The notes under the pieces: model-generated
Told to the model about the DNA's origin: nothing
Database searches by the model: none
Seen by the model: the letters and a program-made list of their open reading frames with translations, nothing else
In this document: piece after piece, positions 33,674 to 42,746 of the stretch
How positions within the stretch are numbered: the first letter of the stretch is position 1
Layout: each line of letters starts with the position of its first letter
Program-made: the position numbers and the translations under genes
Source: Paenibacillus faecis
GTDB lineage: Bacteria > Bacillota > Bacilli > Paenibacillales > Paenibacillaceae
DNA: 64,000 nucleotides
Assembly (NCBI RefSeq): GCF_008084145.1
Contig: NZ_VSDO01000005.1
Coordinates: 620,001-684,000, forward strand
Reading direction: 5' to 3'

Positions 33674-34611
33674 TGGGCATGAGAAACGAAATCGCGATTG
33701 GCATTGATCTCGGAGGAACGAATATCAAGGCTGGCCTGGTCAACGGCGATGGATCCATTATCCATCGCCTTAGCTTGCCTACGGAGGCTCAAAAAGGTCC
33801 CGAGGCGTTGATGGACCGCCTGACCGAAATCATCTCGGCGTTGCAGGCCTATGCCGGAGGCCTGGCCTTGAAAATCCGCGGCGTCGGCATCGGCTCCGCG
33901 GGGCAGATCAACAGCGAGAAGGACGTCGTCATGGGAGCGACGGCCAATTTGCCGGGGTGGGCCGGCATGAGACTGTCACAACTGCTGCAGTCCAGGTCCG
34001 GATTGCCCGTCGCCATCGATAACGACGCGAACGCGATGGCCTTCGGCGAAGCCTGGGTAGGCGCCGGACGGAATTGGCGCGATTTTGTTTGCGTCACCCT
34101 GGGGACCGGCGTCGGGGGTTGTCTGATTCTCGGCCGCCGTCCCTATCGCGGCAGGGATGGTTTCGCAGGCGAGTTCGGCCATCATGTCATCGAAGCCGGC
34201 GGGATTTCATGCAACTGCGGCAGAATCGGCTGCTGGGAACAGTATGCATCCGTAACGGCATTGATTCGCATGGTCCGTGAAAGAGCGACCCCCGGTCTGC
34301 TCGCCACGCCGAAGGACGTATTTAACAGCGCCAGGGAAGGATACGGACCGGCGCTTGACCTCGTGGACGACTACGCACGGTACGTAGCCATTGGTCTGGC
34401 CAATTTGATCCATACCTTTAATCCGCAGGGGATCGTAATCGGCGGCGCGGTGACGGAACAAGGGGACTTTCTCTTTAGCCGGATTAGGCAGATGGTTGCA
34501 AGAGGTCTGCTCCCTGTTTACGGGGAAGCCGCCGAACCCATCCCGATTGTTCCCGCGGAACTGGGCAACGACGGCGGAGTCGTCGGGGCTGTTGCGGAGT
34601 ATTTTATCTGA
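33673..34611 (+). CDS. ROK-family sugar kinase (NanK/GlcK-like)
   Basis: A 312-residue ROK kinase. The phosphate loop is GIDLGGTNIKAG near residue 11, the catalytic Asp is in IDNDANAMAFGE near 118, and the zinc site is CNCGRIGCWEQY near 180. In a nanE operon the expected reaction is phosphorylation of N-acetylmannosamine to ManNAc-6-P, the substrate of NanE. Glucose kinase cannot be excluded by sequence alone. The start overlaps the DUF4127 stop by one base. Confidence 0.88.
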   Translation: MGMRNEIAIGIDLGGTNIKAGLVNGDGSIIHRLSLPTEAQKGPEALMDRLTEIISALQAYAGGLALKIRGVGIGSAGQINSEKDVVMGATANLPGWAGMRLSQLLQSRSGLPVAIDNDANAMAFGEAWVGAGRNWRDFVCVTLGTGVGGCLILGRRPYRGRDGFAGEFGHHVIEAGGISCNCGRIGCWEQYASVTALIRMVRERATPGLLATPKDVFNSAREGYGPALDLVDDYARYVAIGLANLIHTFNPQGIVIGGAVTEQGDFLFSRIRQMVARGLLPVYGEAAEPIPIVPAELGNDGGVVGAVAEYFI

Positions 34612-34676
34612 CAGTATTACGAACCATAGGAGGCCGCCGGGTGCTTGTACAAATGCGATTGCCATTTTCCGGAGAT

Positions 34677-34701
34677 GATGTAGACTTATATGTAAGACAT
34701 C
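34677..34701. promoter_or_regulatory. Imperfect dyad upstream of the RpiR-type gene
   Basis: GATGT (34677-34681) and ACATC (34697-34701) flank an inner dyad CTTA-TATG-TAAG. The arms are interrupted by three extra bases on one side. Its position 65 bases before the regulator start would suit self-control. No sure promoter is visible. Confidence 0.35.
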
Positions 34702-34766
34702 ACATGTACTGGAACATCGGGCTACGACTGTTAAAGTAAGTTAAGATGCCTGAAAGGGGAATTTTT

Positions 34767-35627
34767 TTGTCAAGCGAACAAGGAATGGGTAAGACGCTGC
34801 TTTCAATCCGCAGCCATTTGAACGGATTGACCAAAACCGAACAAAAGGTGGCCCATTTTATCCTGGATCATGCCCAGGATGTGATTTACCACTCGGTCAC
34901 GGAATTGGCGGAAAGAGCGGATGTGGGGGAAACCACGGTGCTGCGGTTTTGCCGGAAATTGAAATTTCAAGGGTTTCAGGATTTCAAGCTCTCGCTCGCC
35001 CAGGATTTGGTTAAGCCTTCCGACCGTTTATATAATGAAGTTACTGAAGAAGACGATGCGTCGACCTTGAACCGCAAGGTGATCTCCATGCATATCGGGG
35101 CTCTTGAGCAAACCTCGGAACTGGTCAATTCGGAACAGCTGGAGCAAGCGATCGCTTTGCTGCATCAGGCGGATAACATTAATTTTTTCGGCGTGGGATC
35201 TTCGGGATTGACGGCGCTTCAAGCCGCCCACAGTTTTTCCCGGATCGGCAAGCGCAGCCAGGCCAAGACGGATACGCATTTTCAGGCGATGGCCGCATCG
35301 CTTATGCGTCCCGGTGACGTGGCGGTCGGGATCTCGATCTCCGGAAGCACGAAAGATACGATCGAAACCTTGAGTCTGGCTAAAAAGGCCGGGGCCAAAA
35401 TCATAGTGATTACGAGCAATGCGAGATCTCCAATCACCAAGCTGGCCGATATTGTGCTGCTGATGGTCGCGAGGGAGAATCCGCTCCAGGGAAGTTCATT
35501 CTCGGCTAAAATATCCCAGCTGGTCATCGTCGATATTTTAAATGTCGGCGTCACACTCAAGATTAAGGAAGAGGCACTGAAATTCAGGGAAGTGACAGCC
35601 AAGGCCATCTCGGACAAGCTGTATTAA
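34767..35627 (+). CDS. RpiR/MurR-family transcriptional regulator
   Basis: A 286-residue regulator. The N-terminal HTH_6 has LTKTEQKVAHFILDHAQDVIYHSV (outline), ELAERADVGETTVLRFCRKLKFQGFQDFK. The C-terminal SIS domain (GVGSSGLTALQAA, GISISGSTKDTIE) binds a phosphosugar, here probably ManNAc-6-P or GlcNAc-6-P. TTG 34767 is chosen as start because AAAGGGGA lies six bases upstream; the ATG at 34746 has no ribosome site. It probably controls the nanE operon that precedes it. Confidence 0.85.
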   Translation: MSSEQGMGKTLLSIRSHLNGLTKTEQKVAHFILDHAQDVIYHSVTELAERADVGETTVLRFCRKLKFQGFQDFKLSLAQDLVKPSDRLYNEVTEEDDASTLNRKVISMHIGALEQTSELVNSEQLEQAIALLHQADNINFFGVGSSGLTALQAAHSFSRIGKRSQAKTDTHFQAMAASLMRPGDVAVGISISGSTKDTIETLSLAKKAGAKIIVITSNARSPITKLADIVLLMVARENPLQGSSFSAKISQLVIVDILNVGVTLKIKEEALKFREVTAKAISDKLY

Positions 35628-35647
35628 GAATAAATATGCGTAGCACG

Positions 35648-35675
35648 AGACCGGGGCGTATGCCGCGGTCTTTTC
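35648..35675 (+). terminator. Terminator after the RpiR-type gene
   Basis: AGACCG-GGGCGTATGCC-GCGGTCT pairs as a short GC-rich stem followed by TTTT. It closes the nanE-to-RpiR locus before the two-component genes. Confidence 0.65.
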
Positions 35676-35836
35676 AATGTACGCCCAGCAAGGGCGTCAT
35701 CTCTAGGGGGAGCGTCCCGAACGGGTGCTGGCGAGCGCCCACCTCCTCGATTTTCCTAAAGTTCGAAGTGGTGTGCGTGAAGGGGCAATGCTATCATTTG
35801 AGGAGAAACGAACGTGGGTTTAAAGGGGGCATAACC

Positions 35837-37408
35837 ATGAAATCGTTATGGAAAGTGATTGTTGTTGACGATGAGCTCCTGGTCAGGCAGGGCATCAAGC
35901 ATCTTTTGAACTGGGAGCGGGAGGGCTACCGGATCGCGGGCGAAGCGTCCAACGGAATGGAAGCGCTTGATTTGGTCCGGGAGCTGAAGCCTCACCTCAT
36001 TCTGACGGATATCGTCATGCCGGTCATGGGCGGCGAGGAATTGGTCAGGATCGTAAAAGAGCGATATCCGGAGATCGAGATCATCGTGCTCAGCAGCTTT
36101 AGCGAGTTTGATTATGTCCGTTCCACCTTTCAGAGCGGCGTGGCCGATTATATCCTCAAGCCGAAACTGGAAGCGGACTATCTCCTGTCGGTACTGAACC
36201 GGACGACGGCCAAGATGGCGGCTTTTCATACGGAGGGACCGGAGGAGCGCAGCGCCGATCGGTCGCTGGAGCTGGCGGTCGAGAAATTGTTGACCGGTTA
36301 CGAGGCGGAGATCGATCCGGAGCTGGTTCGGGCCAAACTTCCGTCGCCACGGTTTCTGCTTTTTGGCGCCGAGATGAAGAAAGCTGAGGATACGGAAGCC
36401 AAGAAACGGTTTGCCGCGGAACTGGAAAAAAAGATGGACCGGCTCGATATAGAGAGAACCGTCCATTTGCGGCTCAAACAGGTCGCGGATGGAGCGCTGT
36501 ATCTCCTGAATTTTGATCCGAAATATGAAGGCGAGCTGCTGCTGGCCCTTCGGCGCCTCGCGCAGGATCTTGTGACGGAACGGGGACGGGGCATTCACTT
36601 TCTGATCGGTCAAGGTTTCTCCGATTTTTATCAGCTCGGTGAAGTTTACCGGGAGCACTACACGAAACTGGCCCGGTATTGCTTTTATTTGCCGGACCGT
36701 CTCATTTTAGAACACAACCATCTTCCGAACCGCCCGGACCCGTCCCCGGGATTTGATCTAGGGGAATTGACGGAGCTGTTGAAACGCAAACAGTTCGTCA
36801 AGGCGTTCGCCGACTTTCAGGCGGATATGTCCCGACGGGCGAAGGACTATACCGCCGATATATTTGAATTCAAGTCGCTTCTCGGGAATTTTATCTTTAA
36901 CGTAACGACAACGCTGGGAAAAATGAAATTCGAGATCGGCCCCCTGGAAAAAACCAAATATGATTTTTTTCGGGCGATCGATGAAGCGGCTTACGCATCC
37001 GAAGCGATTTCCGTGGTCGATCGTTTCTTGGCGGAGGCGGGGACGATCGTGGAGGGGCCGCAGCAGCAGGTGAACCCGAATATGGCCAATCTGCTGGAAT
37101 ACATTCACGAACACTACGCCGAACCGATCACTTTGGCGGAGGTCGCCAGGAAGTTTCATTTTAACGCTTCTTATCTGTCCAGCTATTTCGCGTCGCATAA
37201 CGGGGAAGGTTTCAATGAATATCTGAACCGCATCCGCCTGGAGAAAGCCAAGGAGCGATTGTTGACGACGGATGACGCCATTGCCGACATCAGCGAGGGC
37301 GTCGGCTATTCGGACCAAAGCTATTTCACGAAAGTGTTTAAAAAGATGACGGGGGTTTCGCCCAGCCGGTACCGCCGTCAGCATGCGGCGGAGATGCGAA
37401 AGCTATGA
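35837..37408 (+). CDS. YesN-type response regulator with AraC DNA-binding domain
   Basis: A 523-residue protein. The receiver domain has the acidic pair VVDDE near 10-13, the phospho-acceptor Asp58 in ILTDIVMPVMGG, and a conserved Lys in ILKPKLE. A middle domain of about 250 residues follows. The AraC HTH is at the C-terminus (ITLAEVARKFHFNASYLSSYF; IADISEGVGYSDQSYFTKVFKKMTG in outline). Start 35837 has AAAGGGGG upstream. The next gene, overlapping by four bases, is its partner kinase. The sugar transporter downstream is the likely target. Confidence 0.9.
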   Translation: MKSLWKVIVVDDELLVRQGIKHLLNWEREGYRIAGEASNGMEALDLVRELKPHLILTDIVMPVMGGEELVRIVKERYPEIEIIVLSSFSEFDYVRSTFQSGVADYILKPKLEADYLLSVLNRTTAKMAAFHTEGPEERSADRSLELAVEKLLTGYEAEIDPELVRAKLPSPRFLLFGAEMKKAEDTEAKKRFAAELEKKMDRLDIERTVHLRLKQVADGALYLLNFDPKYEGELLLALRRLAQDLVTERGRGIHFLIGQGFSDFYQLGEVYREHYTKLARYCFYLPDRLILEHNHLPNRPDPSPGFDLGELTELLKRKQFVKAFADFQADMSRRAKDYTADIFEFKSLLGNFIFNVTTTLGKMKFEIGPLEKTKYDFFRAIDEAAYASEAISVVDRFLAEAGTIVEGPQQQVNPNMANLLEYIHEHYAEPITLAEVARKFHFNASYLSSYFASHNGEGFNEYLNRIRLEKAKERLLTTDDAIADISEGVGYSDQSYFTKVFKKMTGVSPSRYRRQHAAEMRKL

Positions 37409-39207
37409 AGAACCGCTGGATGCATAAACTCCAAAAGCAGGGGATGTTCCCCAAGCTTTTTCTGGTGACGCTCGTCAGCATCGTAACGGTATCGCTTCTC
37501 ACCCTGGCGATTACGATCAACATGTCGGAAAGGCTGTTTATCCGAACGTTCAGCATTACGAACGGGAAGCTGCTGAATCAGATGAAATCCAATCTGGAGG
37601 CCTACCATAATGCCGTCGCGACCAGCGCCACGATGATGGCGCAAAATGCGGCGATGCGCAGTTATTTGTCCGGCGGGGAATCGGATGCCGTCACTTTGGC
37701 CATGAAGACGTACAACATGACGCAGGGGATGAAAGCGATACGTTCCAACTTCAGCGCCTATGATGTCGGCATCATGATCGTAGGAGTCAACGGACGAAGC
37801 CACACCACGAATCCCTGGTACTGGCCCGTTACCGCCGAGGATCTGAAAGAGCATTCCATCACAACTAAAACAAAGGAGCATCCCAAACAAATCATATATC
37901 AGTTATATAAGGATGAGACGGGAAAAGGTCTTAAAGGCGACCCGGTCCTTGTGGCGTCCAAGGCGCTGTACGAACCGTCGAACGGCTACATTTACGGTGT
38001 GATGTACGTCGCGATCCACGATCGGAGCTTCCAGCCTTTTTACGCCAATTTCACGAGTGAGGGCAATGACGTCGTTCTGTTAAATGAAGAAGGGGAGATC
38101 GTATCAAGCAGCCGGGGGGACCTGATCGGTCTGAAGGATCGGGGGCTGCTGGACAAAGCGTCAGAGCAGGAAGCGGCCGCCGGGACCGAATACGGAGAGA
38201 CGGCCTTGGTCAACGGGAATGAAGTGATCGTGCTGTCGGAATATCTGCCGGAATTCCGCTTTTATCTGGTGAATCTGATCGACAAGCAGGCGGCGATCGG
38301 GCAGATGGTGAACGCCAAAGCCGTGCTGTTGACGACCCTGGTGATCGTCGCTATTTCCCTGGTGGTCGTCTTTCTCATCACCCGGAAGATGACCCGGTCG
38401 CTGCGTATGCTCGTGGAAGAAATGTCGGGCGTACCGACGCGGGGCTTCGACCGGCATATCGACGTGACCGCCAGCAGCTATGAGGTCAGAGAGCTCGGGA
38501 ACGCGTTTAATTTTATGCTCGATGAACTGAACGCCTATGTCGGCCGGCTGGTGGAAACCCAAAGACAGCAAAGAAACGCGGAGCTGGCGGCGCTGCAGAT
38601 GCAGATTAACCCGCATTTTCTTTACAACACGCTGGCTTCGGTCAAATTTTTGGTACAGCAAGGCAACAAGGAAAAAGCGGCCGAGACGATCAATGCGTTA
38701 ATCTCGCTGCTGCAAAATACGATCAGCAATGTCGACTCGACCATCCCGGTCCGGCAGGAGCTCGACACGCTGAAGCATTATGTGTTCATCAACCATGTGC
38801 GTTACGGAGAAAAAATTCGGGTTCATTACTATGTGGAGCCGGAGTGCCTTGATGTTCAGATGCCCAAGCTGGTGATTCAGCCGTTCATCGAAAATTCATT
38901 CTTCCACGCATTTAATCAAAAAGGAGAGGGCAGCATCATTATCATGATCGCCGCGAAGGAGGACCGTCTGGTTTGCGAGGTGGCCGATAACGGGGACGGG
39001 ATGGATCTGGAGCGTCAGGACGCGGACGCGGCGGACGAGCCGCTGCCCGCGCCCAAGCGAAAGCGGCAGCTCTTTTCCGGCATCGGTATCCGGAATGTGG
39101 ACGAACGCATTAAATATCTTTACGGAGAAGACTACGGTGTAGATATAGTCAGCAAGCCGGGGGAGGGAACCACGGTCACTATCGCGCTGCCGTTCATTAA
39201 AAGCTAA
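37405..39207 (+). CDS. YesM-type sensor histidine kinase
   Basis: A 600-residue membrane kinase. It has two membrane segments (about 19-38 and 304-323) bracketing a large extracellular sensor domain, a HAMP region, then the His_kinase motif INPHFLYNTLASVKFL with the phospho-His near 405, the N box QPFIENSFFHAF and the G box VADNGDGMDL. It senses an extracellular sugar or a complex of the binding protein with sugar. It partners with the AraC-type regulator upstream. Confidence 0.9.
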   Translation: MKNRWMHKLQKQGMFPKLFLVTLVSIVTVSLLTLAITINMSERLFIRTFSITNGKLLNQMKSNLEAYHNAVATSATMMAQNAAMRSYLSGGESDAVTLAMKTYNMTQGMKAIRSNFSAYDVGIMIVGVNGRSHTTNPWYWPVTAEDLKEHSITTKTKEHPKQIIYQLYKDETGKGLKGDPVLVASKALYEPSNGYIYGVMYVAIHDRSFQPFYANFTSEGNDVVLLNEEGEIVSSSRGDLIGLKDRGLLDKASEQEAAAGTEYGETALVNGNEVIVLSEYLPEFRFYLVNLIDKQAAIGQMVNAKAVLLTTLVIVAISLVVVFLITRKMTRSLRMLVEEMSGVPTRGFDRHIDVTASSYEVRELGNAFNFMLDELNAYVGRLVETQRQQRNAELAALQMQINPHFLYNTLASVKFLVQQGNKEKAAETINALISLLQNTISNVDSTIPVRQELDTLKHYVFINHVRYGEKIRVHYYVEPECLDVQMPKLVIQPFIENSFFHAFNQKGEGSIIIMIAAKEDRLVCEVADNGDGMDLERQDADAADEPLPAPKRKRQLFSGIGIRNVDERIKYLYGEDYGVDIVSKPGEGTTVTIALPFIKS

Positions 39208-39222
39208 ATAAATTACAAAAAT

Positions 39223-39299
39223 ACAAAGATAGTGCCATTGGAGGCTGCCGCCACAAAGCCAAAACCCAAGAAAAGCACAAAAGCTCACAAAGATAGTGC
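39223..39299 (+). promoter_or_regulatory. 13-bp direct repeats, candidate AraC-type regulator sites
   Basis: ACAAAGATAGTGC occurs identically at 39223-39235 and 39287-39299, 64 bases apart (about six helical turns), in the gap before the transporter genes. Weaker CACAAAG-like copies lie between. AraC-type regulators usually bind direct repeats just upstream of their promoter, so the YesN-type regulator encoded next door is the likely binder. Confidence 0.55.
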
Positions 39300-39340
39300 A
39301 AAAGACAGCGAATACAAAAGTGATAAGATGGAAGCGTGAA

Positions 39341-39354
39341 AGGAAGCGCTTCCA
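39341..39354. promoter_or_regulatory. cre-like catabolite repression site
   Basis: AGGAAGCGCTTCCA contains the palindrome GGAAGCGCTTCC and fits the cre consensus TGNAARCGNWWWCA except at its first base. It lies about 40 bases before the binding-protein start, where CcpA would repress the transporter in rich sugar. Confidence 0.5.
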
Positions 39355-39392
39355 TTTTGTTTTTATTCACGAACTTGAAGGGGGTTTACGCA

Positions 39393-40688
39393 TTGAAAAA
39401 GTTACTCTCCATTCTGCTGGCCAGTGCCGTTGTATTGTCCGCCTGCTCCACGGGAGCCAAAGATTCGGGCTCGGGAGGCGAAGGCGCCGCCGCGAACACC
39501 AAGGAAATCACCGTATGGGCCTGGGACCCGGCATTTAATATCGCCGCGATGAACGTAGCCAAAGAAACCTACGCGAACATCAATCCTGACGTAAAAATCA
39601 ACATCGTAGAGAACGCTCAGGCGGATATCGTCCAAAAGCTCAACACGGGCCTCAATTCCGGATCGACCAAAGGGCTTCCCAACATTGTGCTGATTGAGGA
39701 TTATCGGGCGCAAAGCTTCTTGCAAGCGTATCCCGACGCTTTCCATGACCTGACGGATGTCGTGAAGGCCGCGGATTTCGCGGATTATAAAATCGGACCG
39801 ACCAGTGTCGACGGCAAACAATACGGCGTTCCGTTCGACTCCGGGGTCACCGGGATGTACGTGCGGACGGATTATCTGGAGCAAGCCGGATACAAGCTGG
39901 AGGACCTGAAGGATATCGATTGGAAGAAGTATATTGAAATCGGCAAAGCCGTGAAGGAGAAGACCGGCAAAAGCATGATCACGCTCGATCCGAACGACCT
40001 GGGGCTAATCCGCATGATGATTCAGTCCGCGGGTTCCTGGTATACGGCCGAGGACGGACAGAAACCGACGATCGCGGATAACGCGGCGCTGAAGGAAGCC
40101 TTTGCTCTGTATAAAGAAATGATGGACGCCGGTATTGTAAAAGTGAACTCCGACTGGAGCCAGTTTGTAGGTTTTATAAACAGCGGCGAGGTTGCGACGG
40201 TTCCGACGGGGAACTGGATCACGCCGTCCATCAAAGCCGAAGCTTCCCAATCCGGCAAATGGGCGGTCGCTCCGATTCCGAAGCTTGGCGAGACGCAGGG
40301 TTCCGTACATGCGTCCAACCTGGGCGGCAGTTCCTGGTACGTGCTGAATATGGACGGTAAAGAGGCGGCGGCCGAATTCCTGGCGAAGACCTTCGCCTCC
40401 AATGTGGAAATGTATCAAACGCTGAACTCGAAAATCGGGGTCATCGGTACGCTGAAAGCGGCGGCAAGCGGCGAAGCCTACGCGGCCGCGGACGAATTTT
40501 TCCAGGGGCAAAAAGTGGTTTCCGATTTTGCGGCATGGACCGAGCAAATTCCGAATGTCAATTACGGGATGAACACGTACGCGATTGAAGATATCCTGGT
40601 CGTGGCCATGCAGAACTACCTGGGCGGCAAGGACTTGGATACGGTACTGAAGGATGCTCAAGCCCAGGCGGATACCCAGATCCAATAA
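39393..40688 (+). CDS. Sugar ABC transporter substrate-binding lipoprotein (YesO-like)
   Basis: A 431-residue binding protein. TTG 39393 is chosen as start since AAGGGGG lies ten bases upstream and the product then begins with a normal lipoprotein signal (KKLLSILLASAVVLSAC, Cys at about 19). The body includes ITVWAWDPAFNIAAMN and GTWN-type sugar-site loops such as PTGNWITPSI. It feeds the two permeases downstream and is probably activated by the YesN/YesM pair. Confidence 0.9.
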   Translation: MKKLLSILLASAVVLSACSTGAKDSGSGGEGAAANTKEITVWAWDPAFNIAAMNVAKETYANINPDVKINIVENAQADIVQKLNTGLNSGSTKGLPNIVLIEDYRAQSFLQAYPDAFHDLTDVVKAADFADYKIGPTSVDGKQYGVPFDSGVTGMYVRTDYLEQAGYKLEDLKDIDWKKYIEIGKAVKEKTGKSMITLDPNDLGLIRMMIQSAGSWYTAEDGQKPTIADNAALKEAFALYKEMMDAGIVKVNSDWSQFVGFINSGEVATVPTGNWITPSIKAEASQSGKWAVAPIPKLGETQGSVHASNLGGSSWYVLNMDGKEAAAEFLAKTFASNVEMYQTLNSKIGVIGTLKAAASGEAYAAADEFFQGQKVVSDFAAWTEQIPNVNYGMNTYAIEDILVVAMQNYLGGKDLDTVLKDAQAQADTQIQ

Positions 40689-40814
40689 CAACCTGTTTCA
40701 AAAAACTCCCAGCCGCCCTTCTCCGAATAAAGCCGAGGCTTCTTGGAAAAGGGCGGGGGAACATCCTCCGGGGAAACGAAGGAAAAGGTTAAACATAGAA
40801 GGGTGTGGAGCGAT

Positions 40815-41732
40815 GTGAAAACGGTCGGTACCGAAATAAACCCGCGGCCCCGCGGCGGCTACAACGCCCGGAGGCGGACGAGTCAGACGGGATGGTTGTT
40901 CGTCCTGATCCCGGTTCTTATGATCAGCATTTTTTACTTTTATCCGATGGTTCAAGCCTTTATCCTGTCCTTAAAATCCGGGAGAGGCAGTAATTTGAGC
41001 TTCGTGGGCGCCGACAATTATATCCGGCTGTTCAGTGACGCGAATTTCATTACGGCCGTAAAAAACACGTTCATTTATTTGATCGTCCAGGTTCCGATCA
41101 TGCTGGTACTGGCGATTTTTATCGCCGTCCTGCTCAACGACGACCGACTGAAATTCAAAGGTTTTTTCCGTACGGCGATCTTTCTGCCCACCGTGACGTC
41201 GCTGGTCGCTTACTCGGTCGTGTTTAAATACATGTTCGGCCCCGACGGCATCGTCAACAAATTTTTGCTGAACCTGCATCTGATTCAGGATCCGATCCAA
41301 TGGATCACCGACCCGTTCTGGGCCAAAGTTACCATCATTATTGCGATTACCTGGCGTTTTACCGGCTATAATATGATCTTTTACCTGTCTTCTTTGCAAA
41401 ATATCGATAAATCCGTGTATGAAGCGGCGAGGATCGATGGAGCGGGGGCCATTACTCAATTTTTCAAAATCACGATTCCTCTCTTGAAGCCGATCATTTT
41501 GTTTACGACAATCACATCGACAATCGGAACGCTGCAGCTCTTTGACGAGGTGGTCAACATCACGAAGGGCGGTCCCGGCAACGCGACCATGTCGATTTCC
41601 CAGTATATTTACAATCTGTCCTTCGAATACACGCCGGATTTCGGCTATGCGGCAACCGTCTCCTATTCGATCGTCTTGATGGTGGTGATTTTGACGATGC
41701 TGCAGAACAAAATTGGAGGCGATAAACGATGA
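40815..41732 (+). CDS. Sugar ABC transporter permease (MalF type)
   Basis: A 305-residue membrane protein with six hydrophobic segments and the EAA loop EAARIDGAGAITQFFKITIPLLKP. GTG 40815 is chosen (GTGGAG lies four bases upstream); frames further upstream would read through a GC-rich imperfect hairpin (about 40710-40757) that separates it from the binding protein gene. It works with the next gene. Confidence 0.88.
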   Translation: MKTVGTEINPRPRGGYNARRRTSQTGWLFVLIPVLMISIFYFYPMVQAFILSLKSGRGSNLSFVGADNYIRLFSDANFITAVKNTFIYLIVQVPIMLVLAIFIAVLLNDDRLKFKGFFRTAIFLPTVTSLVAYSVVFKYMFGPDGIVNKFLLNLHLIQDPIQWITDPFWAKVTIIIAITWRFTGYNMIFYLSSLQNIDKSVYEAARIDGAGAITQFFKITIPLLKPIILFTTITSTIGTLQLFDEVVNITKGGPGNATMSISQYIYNLSFEYTPDFGYAATVSYSIVLMVVILTMLQNKIGGDKR

Positions 41733-42553
41733 ACCGAACCAAACGTGGATTTACGTACCTCTTTCTGGGAATCGCCGCTCTGATTTCCGTTTTTCCGTTT
41801 ATCTGGATGGTGGTCAGCGCCACGAACCCTTCCGTTGAAGTGACGAAAGGTACGTTGATCCCCGGCTCGCATTTGCTGGAGAACTTGAAAAATCTGTTCA
41901 GCACCGTGGATATGTGGGGGGCCCTGTGGAATTCCGCGAAAATTTCCATTGTAACGACCGTGCTGTCCCTGCTGGTCGCTTCGGCGGCCGGCTACGGGTT
42001 TGAAATGTACCGCAGCCGCAGCAAGGACATCGTATTTAATATTCTGCTGGCTTCCATGATGATTCCGTTTGCCGCGATTATGGTGCCGCTGTTCCGGATG
42101 TTCGCCAAGCTGTCTTCGGTCGTGCCTTTTCTGGGGATCGATACGGCGGCGTCCGTCATCCTGCCGACGTTTACGACCGCGTTTCTGATTTTCTTTTTCC
42201 GGCAGAGCACGAAGATGTTTCCCAAGGATATGATGGAGGCCGGGCGAATCGACGGTCTGTCCGAACTCGGCCTGTTTCTCCGCATCTATATGCCGACGAT
42301 GAAATCGACTTACGCGGCCGCGGCGATCATCACCTTTTTGAGCAGTTGGAACAATTACCTGTGGCCGCTCATCGTCCTGCAATCGCCGGAGAATATGACC
42401 GTACCGCTGCTGATCTCCAACCTGGGCTCCGGTTACGCGCCCGACTACGGGCTGATCATGTCCGCGATCGTCATTACAACGCTGCCTACGGCCATCGTCT
42501 TCTTCGTCATGCAGAAGCAATTTGTCGCGGGAATGACAGGCTCCGTGAAATAA
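41729..42553 (+). CDS. Sugar ABC transporter permease (MalG type)
   Basis: A 274-residue membrane protein overlapping the first permease by four bases. Six hydrophobic segments and the EAA loop EAGRIDGLSELGLFLRIYMPTMKS are visible; it ends FVAGMTGSVK. There is again no ATPase gene next to it, so both sugar systems in this window probably share one MsmX-like ATPase. Confidence 0.9.
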   Translation: MNRTKRGFTYLFLGIAALISVFPFIWMVVSATNPSVEVTKGTLIPGSHLLENLKNLFSTVDMWGALWNSAKISIVTTVLSLLVASAAGYGFEMYRSRSKDIVFNILLASMMIPFAAIMVPLFRMFAKLSSVVPFLGIDTAASVILPTFTTAFLIFFFRQSTKMFPKDMMEAGRIDGLSELGLFLRIYMPTMKSTYAAAAIITFLSSWNNYLWPLIVLQSPENMTVPLLISNLGSGYAPDYGLIMSAIVITTLPTAIVFFVMQKQFVAGMTGSVK

Positions 42554-42607
42554 AAGATCGATTCATTCACCCATATCCCTATCCCGGGCTTCGCCGGGTT
42601 AAGCGGG

Positions 42608-42645
42608 GACCGTTCCGAACAGACTTTGTTTGGGGCGGTCTTTGT
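42608..42645 (+). terminator. Terminator after the second sugar transporter
   Basis: GACCGTTCCGAACA can pair with TGTTTGGGGCGGTC with few mismatches and is followed by TTTGT. It closes the transporter operon. Confidence 0.6.
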
Positions 42646-42746
42646 CGATTTTTCTCCTTTGTTTCGGAAGGAGCCAGGAGGTACAATTAAAGCTATGAAC
42701 CCATAGATAGAGTAAGCAGGGGCTAAGGAACGGGGAGGAGAAGAGG

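Noticed and set aside
41663..42520. A 285-codon - strand frame opposite the second MalG-type permease
   Set aside because: Highly basic, repetitive composition typical of antisense reading of membrane protein genes.
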